Positions 1 through 9,325 of a DNA stretch of 64,000 bases are shown piece after piece. How positions within the stretch are numbered: the stretch's first letter is position 1; each line of letters opens with the position of its first letter. Where the stretch lies: positions 1 through 64,000 of the forward strand of contig NZ_JAFKFX010000026.1 in assembly GCF_017308075.1 (NCBI RefSeq). The letters are read 5' to 3'. The position numbers and the translations under genes are program-made. The stretch is from Allobosea sp. Lineage in GTDB: Bacteria > Pseudomonadota > Alphaproteobacteria > Rhizobiales > Beijerinckiaceae. Under the pieces are notes generated by a model. That model worked only from the letters and a program-made list of their open reading frames with translations. It was not told the origin of the DNA and searched no databases.

Positions 1-4
1 GCCG

Positions 5-120
5 GCCCGGTGGCTAGAGCGTGGAGCCAGAACCCGATCCCATCCCGAACTCGGCCGTTAAACTCCTCAGCGCTGATGGTACTGTGTCTCAAGACCCGGG
101 AGAGTAGGTCGTCGCCGGGC
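5..120 (+). rRNA. rrf: 5S ribosomal RNA
   Basis: The segment matches the alphaproteobacterial 5S rRNA pattern: a conserved core containing CCCGAACTCGGCCGTTAAAC and a later GGGAGAGTAGGTCG. The ends pair (GCCCGG at 5-10 with CCGGGC at 115-120). It sits at the window edge and is followed by tRNA-fMet, as in a typical rrn operon end; the 23S gene would lie to the left, outside the window. Exact ends may be off by a base or two. Confidence 0.93.
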
Positions 121-205
121 CTGTCAAGGATATCCCCTCTGAACAATGATGAAATTCAGAACGCTGCTGCCGATGACGATTTCGGTTACAGCGTGACTGG
201 TTTGA

Positions 206-282
<77 letters not shown>

Positions 283-287
283 CTGAG

Positions 288-329
288 ACAAACACTCCCG
301 AGAGCTCTGCTCCGGGAGTGTTTGTTTTT
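288..329 (+). terminator. Rho-independent terminator of the rrn/tRNA-fMet operon
   Basis: A perfect 13-bp stem (288-300 with 313-325, ACAAACACTCCCG type) is followed by a T-rich run (321-329). It lies 6 bp after the tRNA CCA end. Confidence 0.9.
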
Positions 330-337
330 GTCGCCTT

Positions 338-714
338 TCAACGGATTGCCGCTGCGCCCACTCCAGGACCGTACCGATTTCGTCGCGCAGCCTCGCGAAG
401 ATCACCGAAACGCTCGGCAGGAGCGCTCGGCGCGCCTACTGAAACATCCCCGAGCAGGGCGGTCAGCACTTTCTTGCCGGCCGCCAACCCGCTCTTCTTC
501 TGCTTCATCGACGGGATCATGCCGTCTGCGATCGTCTCGACGACCTGCTTCTCGACCTTGTAGCCATAGCGCAGCCCGCCACCGGACTTGCTGGCCTCCA
601 GGCGCCCCCTCTTGCGGCGATTCGCCTTCTCGCCTAGGTCCCTCGGGGCGAGGGCGTTCGCCGTGCCCTTCAGGCCGACATGCAGTGGGAGGAATGGTCC
701 ATTGCCGACGTCTG
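338..714 (-). pseudogene. Serine site-specific recombinase remnant
   Basis: Translating the complement from about 714 down to 338 gives one open frame with no plausible start. It includes HVGLKGTANAL, then KANRRKRGRLEA, then SKSGGGLRYGYKVE. That series resembles the region just after the catalytic domain of resolvase/invertase-family serine recombinases (HVGLKGT...SGGGxxYGY). The catalytic serine domain upstream and most of the C-terminal DNA-binding region are missing. Its position next to tRNA-fMet suggests the scar of an integrated element. The match is from memory of the family; the boundaries are uncertain. Confidence 0.5.
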
Positions 715-1005
715 AACGCCTGGTTTCGGGCAGGCTCGTTCAGCGATAGGCGACAGCGCTGGAGCTGCCTATTCCAGACGTCAGGCACCTTCGTCTGCAG
801 GGGCGTCTCAGCCGGGCAACGGCCCGGGCAGCGGGAGTGGCGCATTGTGCCAGCTCGAACTAACCCGCGTGGTGATCCGGCGGTACGCCGCGCTGGTCCG
901 GTCGGCTTCGCTAAAGGCAGCGAAAAGATCGACGCCCCCGGCTACCGGCTTGCGACGCCGAGCCAGTTTCACGCCGCTTGATCGCATTATCTTTCCGGCG
1001 AGGCG
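715..1005. other. Degenerate or non-coding stretch
   Basis: Apart from the recombinase fragment, I see no supported gene, RNA or repeat between the rrn terminator and the end of the peptide-transporter operon. Open frames here have no recognisable motif or ribosome binding site. The stretch is probably decayed DNA from the same mobile element. Confidence 0.5.
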
Positions 1006-1968
1006 TCACGCTGCCGCTTCGAACGGGTGGTGACAGCGGACCATTCCGCCCGCGGTCCCGGTCGGCTCCGGCATCTGCGTGCGGCAGAGATCGCTCGCCC
1101 GCGGGCAGCGTGGGTTGAACGGACAGCCGGGCGGCGGGTCGACAGGATTCGGCGGCTCGGCGATCGCCTCCGACCAATCGGGGCGTCGCCCCGGCGTCGG
1201 CGGCAGGACTGCGTCGAGCAGCGAGCGCGTATAGGGATGGCGGGGCCGTGCGAACAGCTCCTCCGTCCGACCGGTCTCGACCAGGGTGCCGAGATACATC
1301 ACCGCCACCCGCTCCGCCATATGATAGACCACGGCGAGGTTGTGGCTGATCAGCAGTACGGTGAGGCCGAGCTTCTTCTGCAACGTGCCGATCAGGTTGA
1401 TGATCTGCGACTGCACGGAGACGTCGAGCGCCGAGGTCGGCTCGTCGCAGATCAGGATACGCGGCTGTGCGATCAGCGCGCGTGCGATGGCGACGCGCTG
1501 GCGCTGCCCGCCCGAAATCTGGCTCGGATAGGCGTTGAGCAGGTGCGGCGGCAGTCCGACCGCCTGCATCATTTCGGCCACGGCGGCCTGCCGGCTGCGG
1601 GCATTGCCCTCGCCGCGGACGACGAGCGGTGCCGCGATGATGCTGCCCAGCGTCTGGCGCGGATTGAGCGAGGAATAGGGATCCTGGAAGACCGGCTGGA
1701 TCAGCCCCGCTCGCACGATCCGGTGATAGGACGCGATCGGCTTCCCCGCCACGGTGACGGAACCGCTGCTCGGCGCCTCGATGCCCAGCATCAGCCGCGA
1801 CAGCGTGGTCTTGCCGCAGCCGGATTCGCCGACGATCGCGACGACCTCGCCCTGCCGGACCTCGAGATCGATGCCGCGCAACGCCCGCAGGGTGCGCCTT
1901 TCGCCGTGGAAAGCGACGGCGTAATCGCGCGTCGCGCCGACGATGCTCAGTGCGGCCTGCGCGCTCAC
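1006..1968 (-). CDS. Peptide/nickel ABC transporter ATP-binding protein (DppF/OppF-like)
   Basis: This is the second ATPase subunit of a peptide-type ABC importer, 320 residues. Motifs in order: Walker A GESGCGKTT, ABC signature ISGGQRQRVAIARAL, Walker B LICDEPTSALD, and the C-terminal oligopeptide-type extension with the cysteine cluster CPFNPRCPRASDLC that is usual in DppD/DppF. I chose the GTG start at 1968 because it overlaps the upstream stop codon as GTGA; the open frame runs further upstream without family similarity. It is the last gene of a tightly overlapping operon. The ligand is unknown: peptides are most likely, though opine- or nickel-type variants look alike. Confidence 0.93.
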   Translation of the reverse strand: MSAQAALSIVGATRDYAVAFHGERRTLRALRGIDLEVRQGEVVAIVGESGCGKTTLSRLMLGIEAPSSGSVTVAGKPIASYHRIVRAGLIQPVFQDPYSSLNPRQTLGSIIAAPLVVRGEGNARSRQAAVAEMMQAVGLPPHLLNAYPSQISGGQRQRVAIARALIAQPRILICDEPTSALDVSVQSQIINLIGTLQKKLGLTVLLISHNLAVVYHMAERVAVMYLGTLVETGRTEELFARPRHPYTRSLLDAVLPPTPGRRPDWSEAIAEPPNPVDPPPGCPFNPRCPRASDLCRTQMPEPTGTAGGMVRCHHPFEAAA

Positions 1969-2999
1969 GACACCACCTCGCCCCGCTCCTCGAAACCCGG
2001 TTCGCCGGCCCGCTCTGCCACTGACCGGATGCAGCGTAGCGCACGGTCGCCATCCTGCGGTACGAGCGGCACCGGGACGGCGCAGACCGGCCGCGCATAG
2101 GGGCAACGTTCCATGAACAGGCAGGTCTCCACCTCGCCTGTCGGCGGCGGCACGATCCCCGGTATCGACCCCAGCAGCGCGCCGCGCGCGGTGCGTCCCG
2201 GCGTCGGAATCGCCTGCAGCAGGCCTTCGGTATAGGGATGCGCCGGGGCGCTCAGGATGGCTGAGGTCTCGCCGGTCTCGACCACCTGGCCGGCATACAT
2301 CACCGCGACGCGGTGGGCCATCGTTGCGACCACGCCGAGATCATGCGTGATCAGGACGATGCCGACGCCGGTCTCCGCCTGGAGTTTCGCCAGCAGCCCG
2401 AGGATCTGCGCCTGGGTGGTGACGTCGAGCGCCGTCGTCGGCTCGTCGGCGATGATCAGGTCCGGATCGCAAGACAGCGCCATCGCGATCATGACACGCT
2501 GGCGCAGGCCGCCGGACAGCTGGTGGGGGTATTGTTCGAGCCTGGCTGCCGGCGACGGGACGCCGACCCGGGCCAGCAGCGCAACCGCCCGCTCTCGCGC
2601 CTCCGTCTGTCCGATGCGCCGATGCGTGCGCATCACCTCGGTCATCTGGCTGTCGATCGTGTAGCAGGGATCCAGCGAGGTCATCGGATCCTGGAAGATC
2701 ATCGCGATGCGCGGTCCGCGCAGCTTGCGCCATTCCGTCTCGCGCAGATCGATTAGCGATTGTCCGGAGAAGCTCAGCCGCGTGGCATCGACGCGCCCGG
2801 GCTTCGGCACGAGCCCCATCAGCGAAAGGGCGGTCAGGCTCTTGCCGCAGCCGGATTCGCCGACGATCGCCAGCGTTTCGCCGCGCGCGACCGACAGCGT
2901 GATGCCGCGCACCGGCTGCAGCACGCGCCCCTGCGCGGTCGGAATCGTGATCTTCAGGTCCTCGAGCGCGATCAGCGCGCTCTCCCTGGGAGTGCTCAT
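1965..2999 (-). CDS. Peptide/nickel ABC transporter ATP-binding protein (DppD/OppD-like)
   Basis: First ATPase subunit, 344 residues. It has Walker A GESGCGKSLTALS, Q-loop region FQDPMTSLDP, signature LSGGLRQRVMIAMAL, Walker B LIIADEPTTALD, and C-terminal cysteines (CLFMERCPYARPVC) typical of the oligopeptide_HPY extension. ATG at 2999 overlaps the stop of the permease gene by 4 bases, so the two are translationally coupled. It energises uptake through the two permeases at 2996-4788. Confidence 0.94.
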   Translation of the reverse strand: MSTPRESALIALEDLKITIPTAQGRVLQPVRGITLSVARGETLAIVGESGCGKSLTALSLMGLVPKPGRVDATRLSFSGQSLIDLRETEWRKLRGPRIAMIFQDPMTSLDPCYTIDSQMTEVMRTHRRIGQTEARERAVALLARVGVPSPAARLEQYPHQLSGGLRQRVMIAMALSCDPDLIIADEPTTALDVTTQAQILGLLAKLQAETGVGIVLITHDLGVVATMAHRVAVMYAGQVVETGETSAILSAPAHPYTEGLLQAIPTPGRTARGALLGSIPGIVPPPTGEVETCLFMERCPYARPVCAVPVPLVPQDGDRALRCIRSVAERAGEPGFEERGEVVS

Positions 3000-3874
3000 G
3001 CCCGGCCCTCCGGCGCGACGACGTCGCGCAGCGCATCGCCGAGCAGGTTGATCGCCAGCACCAGCGTCACCAGTGCGACGCCGGGGATCGCGATCAGCCA
3101 GGGGCGGAACAGCAGCTGGTTCTTCGATTCCGCCACCATCAGTCCCCAGGAGGCGAGCGGCGGCTTGACGCCGAGGCCGAGGAAGGAGAGCGCCGCCTCC
3201 AGCAGCACCGCATGCGCGACCTCGACGGTGGCGACCACGATCAGCGGCCCGACAATGTTGGGCAGGATCTCGACCAGCAGGATGCGCGGCGTCGAGGAGC
3301 CGATGGCGCGCGCCGCGATGACGAAGTCGCTATGCGCCAGCCGCTGCGTCGCGCTGCGGGTCACCACCGCGAACCGGTCCCAGAGCAGGAGTCCGATCAC
3401 CACGACGAGCACGCTCAGCGAGGAGCCGACGACCGCGACCACGACGAGCGCGACCAGCACGACAGGAAGCGTCAGTCGGATCGTGATCAGGAAGTTGATG
3501 ACGAGATCGACCCGGCCGCCGAAATAGCCGGCGGCCATGCCCATCGCCGTGCCGATGAGGCCCGAGACCAGCACCGTCGCGATGCCGATGAACATCGAGA
3601 TGCGGGCGCCGTCGACGAGGCGCGCCAGCAAGTCGCGTCCGAGCTGGTCGGTGCCGAGCGGATGCGCCCAGCTGCCGCGCACGTCCCACACCGGCGGGAC
3701 GAGGCGGGCGCCGAGATTCTGTGCGACGGGATCAAGCGTGAACAGCGGCCCGACGAGTGCGACGAGCAGGATCAGCAGGATCGCACCACCTCCAAACCAG
3801 AAGCTGCCATGCCGCAGCAGGCGGTGCAAAGCGAGCCGGCGGGGGCTCATCGTGGTGAGTGTCGCCGCCGTCAT
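2996..3874 (-). CDS. Peptide/nickel ABC transporter permease (DppC-like)
   Basis: Inner-membrane permease of 292 residues with an N-terminal membrane helix and a BPD_transp_1 core. The coupling-helix region contains VIAARAIGSSTPRILLVEILPN, the EAA-type loop that contacts the ATPase (given here in part as AARAIGSSTPRIL). The ATG at 3874 overlaps the preceding permease stop (ATGA), which fixes the start; the open frame continues upstream in the shadow of the neighbouring gene. Length and order fit DppC/OppC. Confidence 0.93.
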   Translation of the reverse strand: MTAATLTTMSPRRLALHRLLRHGSFWFGGGAILLILLVALVGPLFTLDPVAQNLGARLVPPVWDVRGSWAHPLGTDQLGRDLLARLVDGARISMFIGIATVLVSGLIGTAMGMAAGYFGGRVDLVINFLITIRLTLPVVLVALVVVAVVGSSLSVLVVVIGLLLWDRFAVVTRSATQRLAHSDFVIAARAIGSSTPRILLVEILPNIVGPLIVVATVEVAHAVLLEAALSFLGLGVKPPLASWGLMVAESKNQLLFRPWLIAIPGVALVTLVLAINLLGDALRDVVAPEGRA

Positions 3875-4788
3875 GAGATGCGGATCCTCGGATCGATCAG
3901 GGCGTTGAGCAGGTCCGCCAGCAATGTCAGCAGCGCATAGATCAGAGCGATCAGCAGCAGGATGGCCTGGATCACCTCGATGTCGGAGCGCTGGATCGAT
4001 TGCCAGGCAAGGAGCCCGAGCCCTTTCAGCGAGAAGACCGTCTCGACGACGATCGAGCCGCCGAGCATGAAGCCAAGCTGCACCGCCGCCAGCGAGACGA
4101 CCGGGATGATGGCACTGCGCAGTGCATGAAGCAGCACCACGCGCCAAGCCGGAAGCCCATAGGCCCGCGCCGTGCGGACATGGTCGGATTGCATGACGTC
4201 GATCATGCCCGAGCGCGTCAGTCGCATGAGGGCGGGAGCGGCGTAATAACCCAGCGTCACCGAGGGCAGCACGAAATGCAGCCATGTCGCCGAGCCGGAA
4301 ATCGGTAGCCAGCGCAGCTGCACGCCGAAGATGTAGATCAAGAGCAGCGCGAACAGGAATGAAGGCAGCGCCTGCCCGGCAACCGCCAGACCGAGCGCGA
4401 AACGGTCCAGCGCCGTATCGCGATGGAGGCCAGCGAGGATTCCGAGTGGGATGGAGAGCAGCAGCGCGAAGACCAGTGCCGACAGGCCGAGCTTGGCGGT
4501 GACCGGGGCGTGCTCTGCGAGCACGGTGATCACTGACTGGCGCAGATAGAAGGACCGGCCGAAATCGCCGGTCAGGATCTTGCCGATCCAGGCGAAGTAC
4601 TGCGTGTGGATCGGTTGGTCGAAACCGTAGAGCCGGCGGATCGATTCCACATCGGCCGGAGAAGCCCCCTCGCCCGCCATCGCTGCGGCGGGATCGCCGG
4701 AGAGATGGACGAGCGAAAAGGCGAGCACCGAGGTGCAGGCGATCACCAGCAGGGTGACGAGCAGCCGCCGCGCGAGAAAACGTAACAT
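3871..4788 (-). CDS. Peptide/nickel ABC transporter permease (DppB-like)
   Basis: Permease of 305 residues. It starts MLRFLARRLLVTLLVIACTS, the typical DppB first helix. The periplasmic loop contains DQPIHTQYFAWIGKILTGDFG, a DppB hallmark (shown in part: YFAWIGKILTGDFGRS). The EAA loop is VRTARAYGLPAWRVVLLHAL. It is encoded just after the binding protein, in an operon reading binding protein, B, C, D, F. Confidence 0.94.
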   Translation of the reverse strand: MLRFLARRLLVTLLVIACTSVLAFSLVHLSGDPAAAMAGEGASPADVESIRRLYGFDQPIHTQYFAWIGKILTGDFGRSFYLRQSVITVLAEHAPVTAKLGLSALVFALLLSIPLGILAGLHRDTALDRFALGLAVAGQALPSFLFALLLIYIFGVQLRWLPISGSATWLHFVLPSVTLGYYAAPALMRLTRSGMIDVMQSDHVRTARAYGLPAWRVVLLHALRSAIIPVVSLAAVQLGFMLGGSIVVETVFSLKGLGLLAWQSIQRSDIEVIQAILLLIALIYALLTLLADLLNALIDPRIRIS

Positions 4789-4823
4789 GATGTTCGATCA
4801 GACGGCGGCGACCGCTTTCCTGC

Positions 4824-6377
4824 TCACTTCTTCCAGCGTGCCAGGTAGAAGTGGGCCAGCTCGTCCGGCGTCACCGGCAGGTCGAGTTCGGCGTTGAAGG
4901 CGTAGGTCCGGCCGTAGCTGAACAGCGGCACCATATAGGCCTGCTCGTTGATGCGGGCGAGCGCCTTGCCGTACAGTTCCTTGCGCTTCTCCGGATCGAC
5001 AGTCGTGTCCGCCGCCTGGAGCCAGTCGCGCACCTGCTCGTCGCGGGCATAGTCATCGGTGCTGAACTTGAAATAGTTGCTGACCGAGGCCGAGGCGTCG
5101 AGCACGCCCTGCGAACCCCAGCTCAGATGGGCCACCTCGGCCTTGCCTTCCTGCAGGATCGGCCGCAGCGCGCGCCACTGCAGATAGCGCAGGTCGGTCT
5201 TGATGCCGACCGCACGCAGATAGTTCATCACCGCCTCGGTATAGGGTCGGTCGCGATAAGCGTAGATCGGGATGGTGAAGCCGTCGGGATGCCCGGCCTC
5301 TTTCAGCAGCGCCTTGGCCTTGGCGGGATCGTAGGCATATTCCTCGGTTTTGGCGTCGCAGCCGAACTGGCGTGCGTCGCACATGAAGCGCAGCACCTCG
5401 GAGCCGTCGCCGACGAGATCACGCGAGATCGCCGCCCGGTCGATGGCGTGGAACATCGCGCGGCGGACGCGGACATCCTTCATCGGATTGTCGCCGGAGC
5501 GGCCGACCGCGTCGAGCGAGAGGAACGACATGCGCGTCGTCGGCGCGGCCTTGACCGTGACGTTCGGCATCGCGGCAAGCTGCTTGGCGTTCTCGGACGG
5601 CACGCCCCAGATCCAGTCGAGGCCGCCGGTAACGAGTTCGGCGAGCTGCGTGTCGGTGTCGGGGATGGTCTTGTAGATCAGCGTGCCGATCGCCGGCTTG
5701 CCCTTCGGGCTGTCGGCGAAATAGGCGTCGTTCTTGACCAATGTCACCGAGGAGCCGGACTTGAACTCCTTGAGATTATAGGGGCCGATGCAGACCGGCT
5801 GGACCGCTCCCCAATCGCGCCGCGGCTTACCGCCGGTGTTGACGGTCGGTGCCTTGTCGTAGTGCCCCTCGGGATAGATCGGCGTGATGCCTGAGAAATA
5901 CTCGATCGCAGCAGGCGTGGGCGCCTTGGCCTTGAAGATCACCGTGTCGGTGCTGGGCGCCTCGACATTCTCGATCCAGTCCACCAGCAGCCGGGTGACC
6001 ACGCCGCTGTCCGGCTGGCGGGCATGGTTGTAGGTGTAGGCAACGTCGGCAGCCGTCAGTTCCTTGCCGTTCGAGAACTTCAGCCCCTTGCGCAGCTTGA
6101 ACTCAAGCGTCTTGTCGTCGATCCAGCGATAGCCGGTCGAGAGCAGCGGCTTATATTCGCCCTTGATCGGATCGCGATACATCAGCGTGTCGCACATCTG
6201 CTGTGCGATGATCACGACCTCGCGTAGATTCTGATAGTAGAGATCGACCGTGTCGACCTCGCTGGCCGAGGCGAAGACCAGCGTGTCGTCCGCCTTGCCG
6301 GCCTGGGCGGTGCCGGCACCGAGGCCGAGCGCTGCCGCGACAGTCAACGCGGCCGCCATGCTCCGAGTCGTCATCAT
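4824..6377 (-). CDS. Peptide ABC transporter substrate-binding protein (SBP_bac_5, DppA-like)
   Basis: Periplasmic binding protein of 517 residues. The start at 6377 is preceded by GGAGGGGAACG; a longer frame from 6431 lacks similarity. The N-terminus MMTTRSMAAALTVAAALGLG ends in an AQA-type cleavage site (Sec signal peptide). Family 5 features follow: LEFKLRKGLKFSNGKELTAADV and a C-terminal half with DVRVRRAMFHAIDR. It captures the substrate for the permease and ATPase genes downstream. First gene of the five-gene operon. Family 5 covers peptides, nickel and opines, so the ligand stays open. Confidence 0.93.
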   Translation of the reverse strand: MMTTRSMAAALTVAAALGLGAGTAQAGKADDTLVFASASEVDTVDLYYQNLREVVIIAQQMCDTLMYRDPIKGEYKPLLSTGYRWIDDKTLEFKLRKGLKFSNGKELTAADVAYTYNHARQPDSGVVTRLLVDWIENVEAPSTDTVIFKAKAPTPAAIEYFSGITPIYPEGHYDKAPTVNTGGKPRRDWGAVQPVCIGPYNLKEFKSGSSVTLVKNDAYFADSPKGKPAIGTLIYKTIPDTDTQLAELVTGGLDWIWGVPSENAKQLAAMPNVTVKAAPTTRMSFLSLDAVGRSGDNPMKDVRVRRAMFHAIDRAAISRDLVGDGSEVLRFMCDARQFGCDAKTEEYAYDPAKAKALLKEAGHPDGFTIPIYAYRDRPYTEAVMNYLRAVGIKTDLRYLQWRALRPILQEGKAEVAHLSWGSQGVLDASASVSNYFKFSTDDYARDEQVRDWLQAADTTVDPEKRKELYGKALARINEQAYMVPLFSYGRTYAFNAELDLPVTPDELAHFYLARWKK

Positions 6378-6458
6378 CGTTCCCCTCCGTCCCGTTTCAG
6401 GATCAGTCTCCATTCCCGGCCCTCTCCTCATGGCCGGGAATGATCGCTTGCGACCTTC

Positions 6459-8291
6459 TCAGACCGCGCGTCTCACCGGCAATCTGATTGTCGAATTCCG
6501 GGTGCCGCCGCGATGCAGTGTCAGCTTCGGCGGGCGGCCATGCGGCACCTGCCCGCAATGGTCGGCATCGGCGCCCGCGATCGCGATGCGGATGCGGCTC
6601 CCTGCCCTGAAGGTCCACGACGTCGGCAGCAGTGCGAAATGCAGGCGCTGCGGCTCGCCGATCGGCATCGGCGCGGCATCGGCTCGCGTGAAGCTGCGGA
6701 ACGGCCAGCTGGTGCGATGCTCCGCCGGGCACTCGCTTTCCTTGCGATGCAGCGCCCGCAGCAGCCCTTCGGTGACGTAACGGACCATGCCGTCCGCCTC
6801 GACCTCAGAGAGATAGACGAAGACCGCGGCGTCCGGCTCGTTCGACGCCACCTGCAGGTCGGCGATCACATGGCCGGATACTTGCCAATCCCGCTCCAGC
6901 GGCGCGGAATCGTAGCGCAGCATCGCCTCGTCCCGGCCCTGCCAATCGATGTAATAATCGCGGCTATCGATCGCGGCGATCCGCTCATAGCGGGTCTGGC
7001 CGCCGGTGCCCTTGCTGAAATCGACCTGGTAGTCGTCCGCCCCCGCGGCGCCGGCCTGCGGCGAGAGGCGCGCGCCTTCGTCGAGATGCAGCGTCTCGCT
7101 GGTCTCGACCGGCGGCCAGGACGCGGCCTCCTGCCAGGCTTCCTCATGCATGGCGTAGTAATGGATCGGCGCCTCGTCGCGGAGACCGGTGTCGAGGCCC
7201 ATGAGGTACTCGTCGAAGAAGCGCAGCACCTCGCCGACGACGGGAAAGTCCGGCTCGACCTTCGGCCGCCAGGGCGAGCAGTCGATGCGCGCACCATGGT
7301 CCCAGGGACCAAGCAGGAGATGGCGCTTGGCGTTCGGCAGTGTCAGGAAGCGGCTGATCGAGCCGTTGGCATAGCCCGCGCCGTCCATCCAGCCTGAGAC
7401 CGAATAGACTGCGACATCGGGATCGATGCCCTCGTAGAAGCCGTAGGGACTGAACTTGGCCGAGGTGAACTGCGGATCATAGGGCAACGTGTCGCCCTTG
7501 AATTTGAACTCGGTGATGAAGTCCGGCATGTGGAAATTACCGATATGCTCGGTGATCGCCTGCCGGCAGAGCGCCCCGTCCGCATCCTCGTCCACCGGCT
7601 GCGGGCCGGCATAATTCGGGTTGGCGTAGTAGGAGATGTTCTTCAACAGGTCGCGCCGGTCGTGATCCATGGCGATCATCAGGTCGTCATAGACCCGCGC
7701 CAGCTCCTTCAGGAGGATGCCGCCCGGATAGTAATGGTCCGAATAGGTGTCCCAGACCGCGAAAAGCGGTGCGATCGCCTTCACGGCCTCGTGGCCCGTG
7801 CTGGCCAGGAAGTCCGCCGCCGCGCCGAGATAGGACACGCCGGTCGCGCCGATCGCGCCGTTCGACCAGGGCTGCGCCACGATCCAGTCGGCGATGGCGC
7901 GGCAATCCTCGCGCTCGCGCGGCGAACGGAAGCTGTCGCGCGTTCCGAAGCTCGCTCCCGTACCGCGCACGTCGATGACGACCAGCGCGTAGCCGGCAGG
8001 CACGAAATTGTCGCGATAGCGGAATGAGCCGGGCGTGACCTCGTCGCCCTTGCTCCAATCGGCCAGTGCGAACCGGCGGTAATAGGGGGTGAAGATGGTG
8101 ATCGCCGGGAACGGTCCCTCGGCAGCCACTCCCTCCGGCGTCTGCGGAAGATAGACATCGACCGCGAGCCGGCAGCCATCCGGCATCGTCACATAGTGCG
8201 AGAACGGCTTCTTCGACACGCCATAGGGGCGCTTGCGGTCCTTCAGATAGGCCTGCGGGGTCACGCGCCAGGCCGCATTCTCGCTCGCCAT
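6459..8291 (-). CDS. CocE/NonD-family hydrolase (S15 X-Pro dipeptidyl-peptidase-like)
   Basis: A 610-residue alpha/beta hydrolase. It has VVIDVRGTGASFG, the nucleophile elbow GATGVSYLGAAAD (serine in GVSYLG), and GPWDHGARIDCSPWRP near the catalytic histidine. A C-terminal jelly-roll domain (HVIADLQVASNEPDAAVFVYL) is typical of X-Pro dipeptidyl-peptidase/cocaine-esterase relatives. Start ATG at 8291 begins the conserved part; the frame extends to 8483 through the AT-rich promoter, which I exclude. No signal peptide is seen, so it is probably cytoplasmic. Its place upstream of the peptide importer suggests it cleaves an imported amide or peptide; that is inference. Confidence 0.9.
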   Translation of the reverse strand: MASENAAWRVTPQAYLKDRKRPYGVSKKPFSHYVTMPDGCRLAVDVYLPQTPEGVAAEGPFPAITIFTPYYRRFALADWSKGDEVTPGSFRYRDNFVPAGYALVVIDVRGTGASFGTRDSFRSPREREDCRAIADWIVAQPWSNGAIGATGVSYLGAAADFLASTGHEAVKAIAPLFAVWDTYSDHYYPGGILLKELARVYDDLMIAMDHDRRDLLKNISYYANPNYAGPQPVDEDADGALCRQAITEHIGNFHMPDFITEFKFKGDTLPYDPQFTSAKFSPYGFYEGIDPDVAVYSVSGWMDGAGYANGSISRFLTLPNAKRHLLLGPWDHGARIDCSPWRPKVEPDFPVVGEVLRFFDEYLMGLDTGLRDEAPIHYYAMHEEAWQEAASWPPVETSETLHLDEGARLSPQAGAAGADDYQVDFSKGTGGQTRYERIAAIDSRDYYIDWQGRDEAMLRYDSAPLERDWQVSGHVIADLQVASNEPDAAVFVYLSEVEADGMVRYVTEGLLRALHRKESECPAEHRTSWPFRSFTRADAAPMPIGEPQRLHFALLPTSWTFRAGSRIRIAIAGADADHCGQVPHGRPPKLTLHRGGTRNSTIRLPVRRAV

Positions 8292-8349
8292 GAAAGTTGC
8301 CCGTCTCAAACCGTTCCACTTCGAAATTCGAGCGTCGCAAACCCTCGAC

Positions 8350-8400
8350 ATATGCGTCAAATGCGTAATAAAGAGAACATCATGCTTAATTCGCATATTA
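8350..8400. promoter_or_regulatory. Divergent promoter/operator region, probable LysR-type site
   Basis: The 119-bp gap between the divergent hydrolase and LysR genes is far richer in A+T than its surroundings. It holds a direct repeat ATGCGTCAA / ATGCGTAAT (8352-8369) and a near-palindrome ATGCTTAATTCGCAT (8382-8396). TATGCG at 8351-8356 is mirrored by CGCATA at 8392-8397. T-N11-A palindromes of this kind in a divergent gap are the usual LysR-regulator site; the exact operator is not proven. Confidence 0.5.
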
Positions 8401-8410
8401 AATAGATCGG

Positions 8411-9325
8411 ATGGCGGCGCTGCGGGGATTGGAGGCCCTGAGGGCCTTCGTCGAGACAGGCACCGTATCGCGGGCCGCGGCAAGGCTCGGCCGCACCCAG
8501 CCGCAGATCGGGCGACTGCTCAGTGCGCTCGAGAGCGAGCTCGGCTTCCAGCTGTTCGATCGGCAGAACAAGCGCCTGAGCCTGACCGCCGAAGGCCGCG
8601 AGTTCTATCAGCATGCGGAGCGGCTGCTGCAGGGACATGACGGACTTGAACGCTTCGCCGCCCAGCTGCGCCGTGGCGGGCGCCACCACATCCGCGTGCT
8701 CGCCGCGCCGCATGTCGCCGAAGCCATCGTCATCGATGCCGTGGCCAAGCTCTCCCGAAGCGACCCACGCTTCACGGCTAGCGTCGATTCACGCGTCCGC
8801 ATCGATATCGACAGCTGGCTCGGCCAGGAGCACTTCGATCTCGCTGTCACCGTTCTCCCGATCAGCCATGCCGGCTTCGAGACCGAAGAATTCTTGCGTA
8901 TCGAGGCCGTGGCCGCCATGGCGGACAGTCACCCGCTGGCGCGGCTGGAGGCGGTCACGGTCGCGGACCTCGCCAAGACCAGCTTCATCGCGACCCACCG
9001 CCGCTCGCTGATCCAGAAAGAGATAGAACGCCAGGCGGACGAGGCTGGAGTTGCGCCCGAATCGCGCTTCGAGACGCAGAGCGGCATGATCGCATGCCAG
9101 CTCGCAGCGCGCGGCCTCGGCTGTTGCGTCGCGGACCCCTTCGTCGCTCATTCGAGCGGAGCGCCCGGCCTGGTCTTCCGGCCCTTCCGGCCTGCCATCG
9201 AGCTGCGCTACGGTTTCGTTTTTCCCGCCTGGCAAAGCCGTTCGCGCTTGGCCCGGGAGCTTTCGGGAGCGATCGCGGAGCAGGCGAAAGCACTTTGGAG
9301 CGCGATCAGGACGTCGTTCGGTTAA
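8411..9325 (+). CDS. LysR-family transcriptional regulator
   Basis: A 304-residue LysR protein. The N-terminal winged helix-turn-helix (about residues 4-63) contains ALRAFVETGTVSRAAARLGR and QIGRLLSALESELGFQLFDR. It is followed by a LysR_substrate effector domain with FDLAVTVLPI and GMIACQLAARGLGCCV. It is transcribed divergently from the S15 hydrolase and peptide importer, so it most likely controls that unit and itself. The inducer is unknown. Confidence 0.93.
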   Translation: MAALRGLEALRAFVETGTVSRAAARLGRTQPQIGRLLSALESELGFQLFDRQNKRLSLTAEGREFYQHAERLLQGHDGLERFAAQLRRGGRHHIRVLAAPHVAEAIVIDAVAKLSRSDPRFTASVDSRVRIDIDSWLGQEHFDLAVTVLPISHAGFETEEFLRIEAVAAMADSHPLARLEAVTVADLAKTSFIATHRRSLIQKEIERQADEAGVAPESRFETQSGMIACQLAARGLGCCVADPFVAHSSGAPGLVFRPFRPAIELRYGFVFPAWQSRSRLARELSGAIAEQAKALWSAIRTSFG

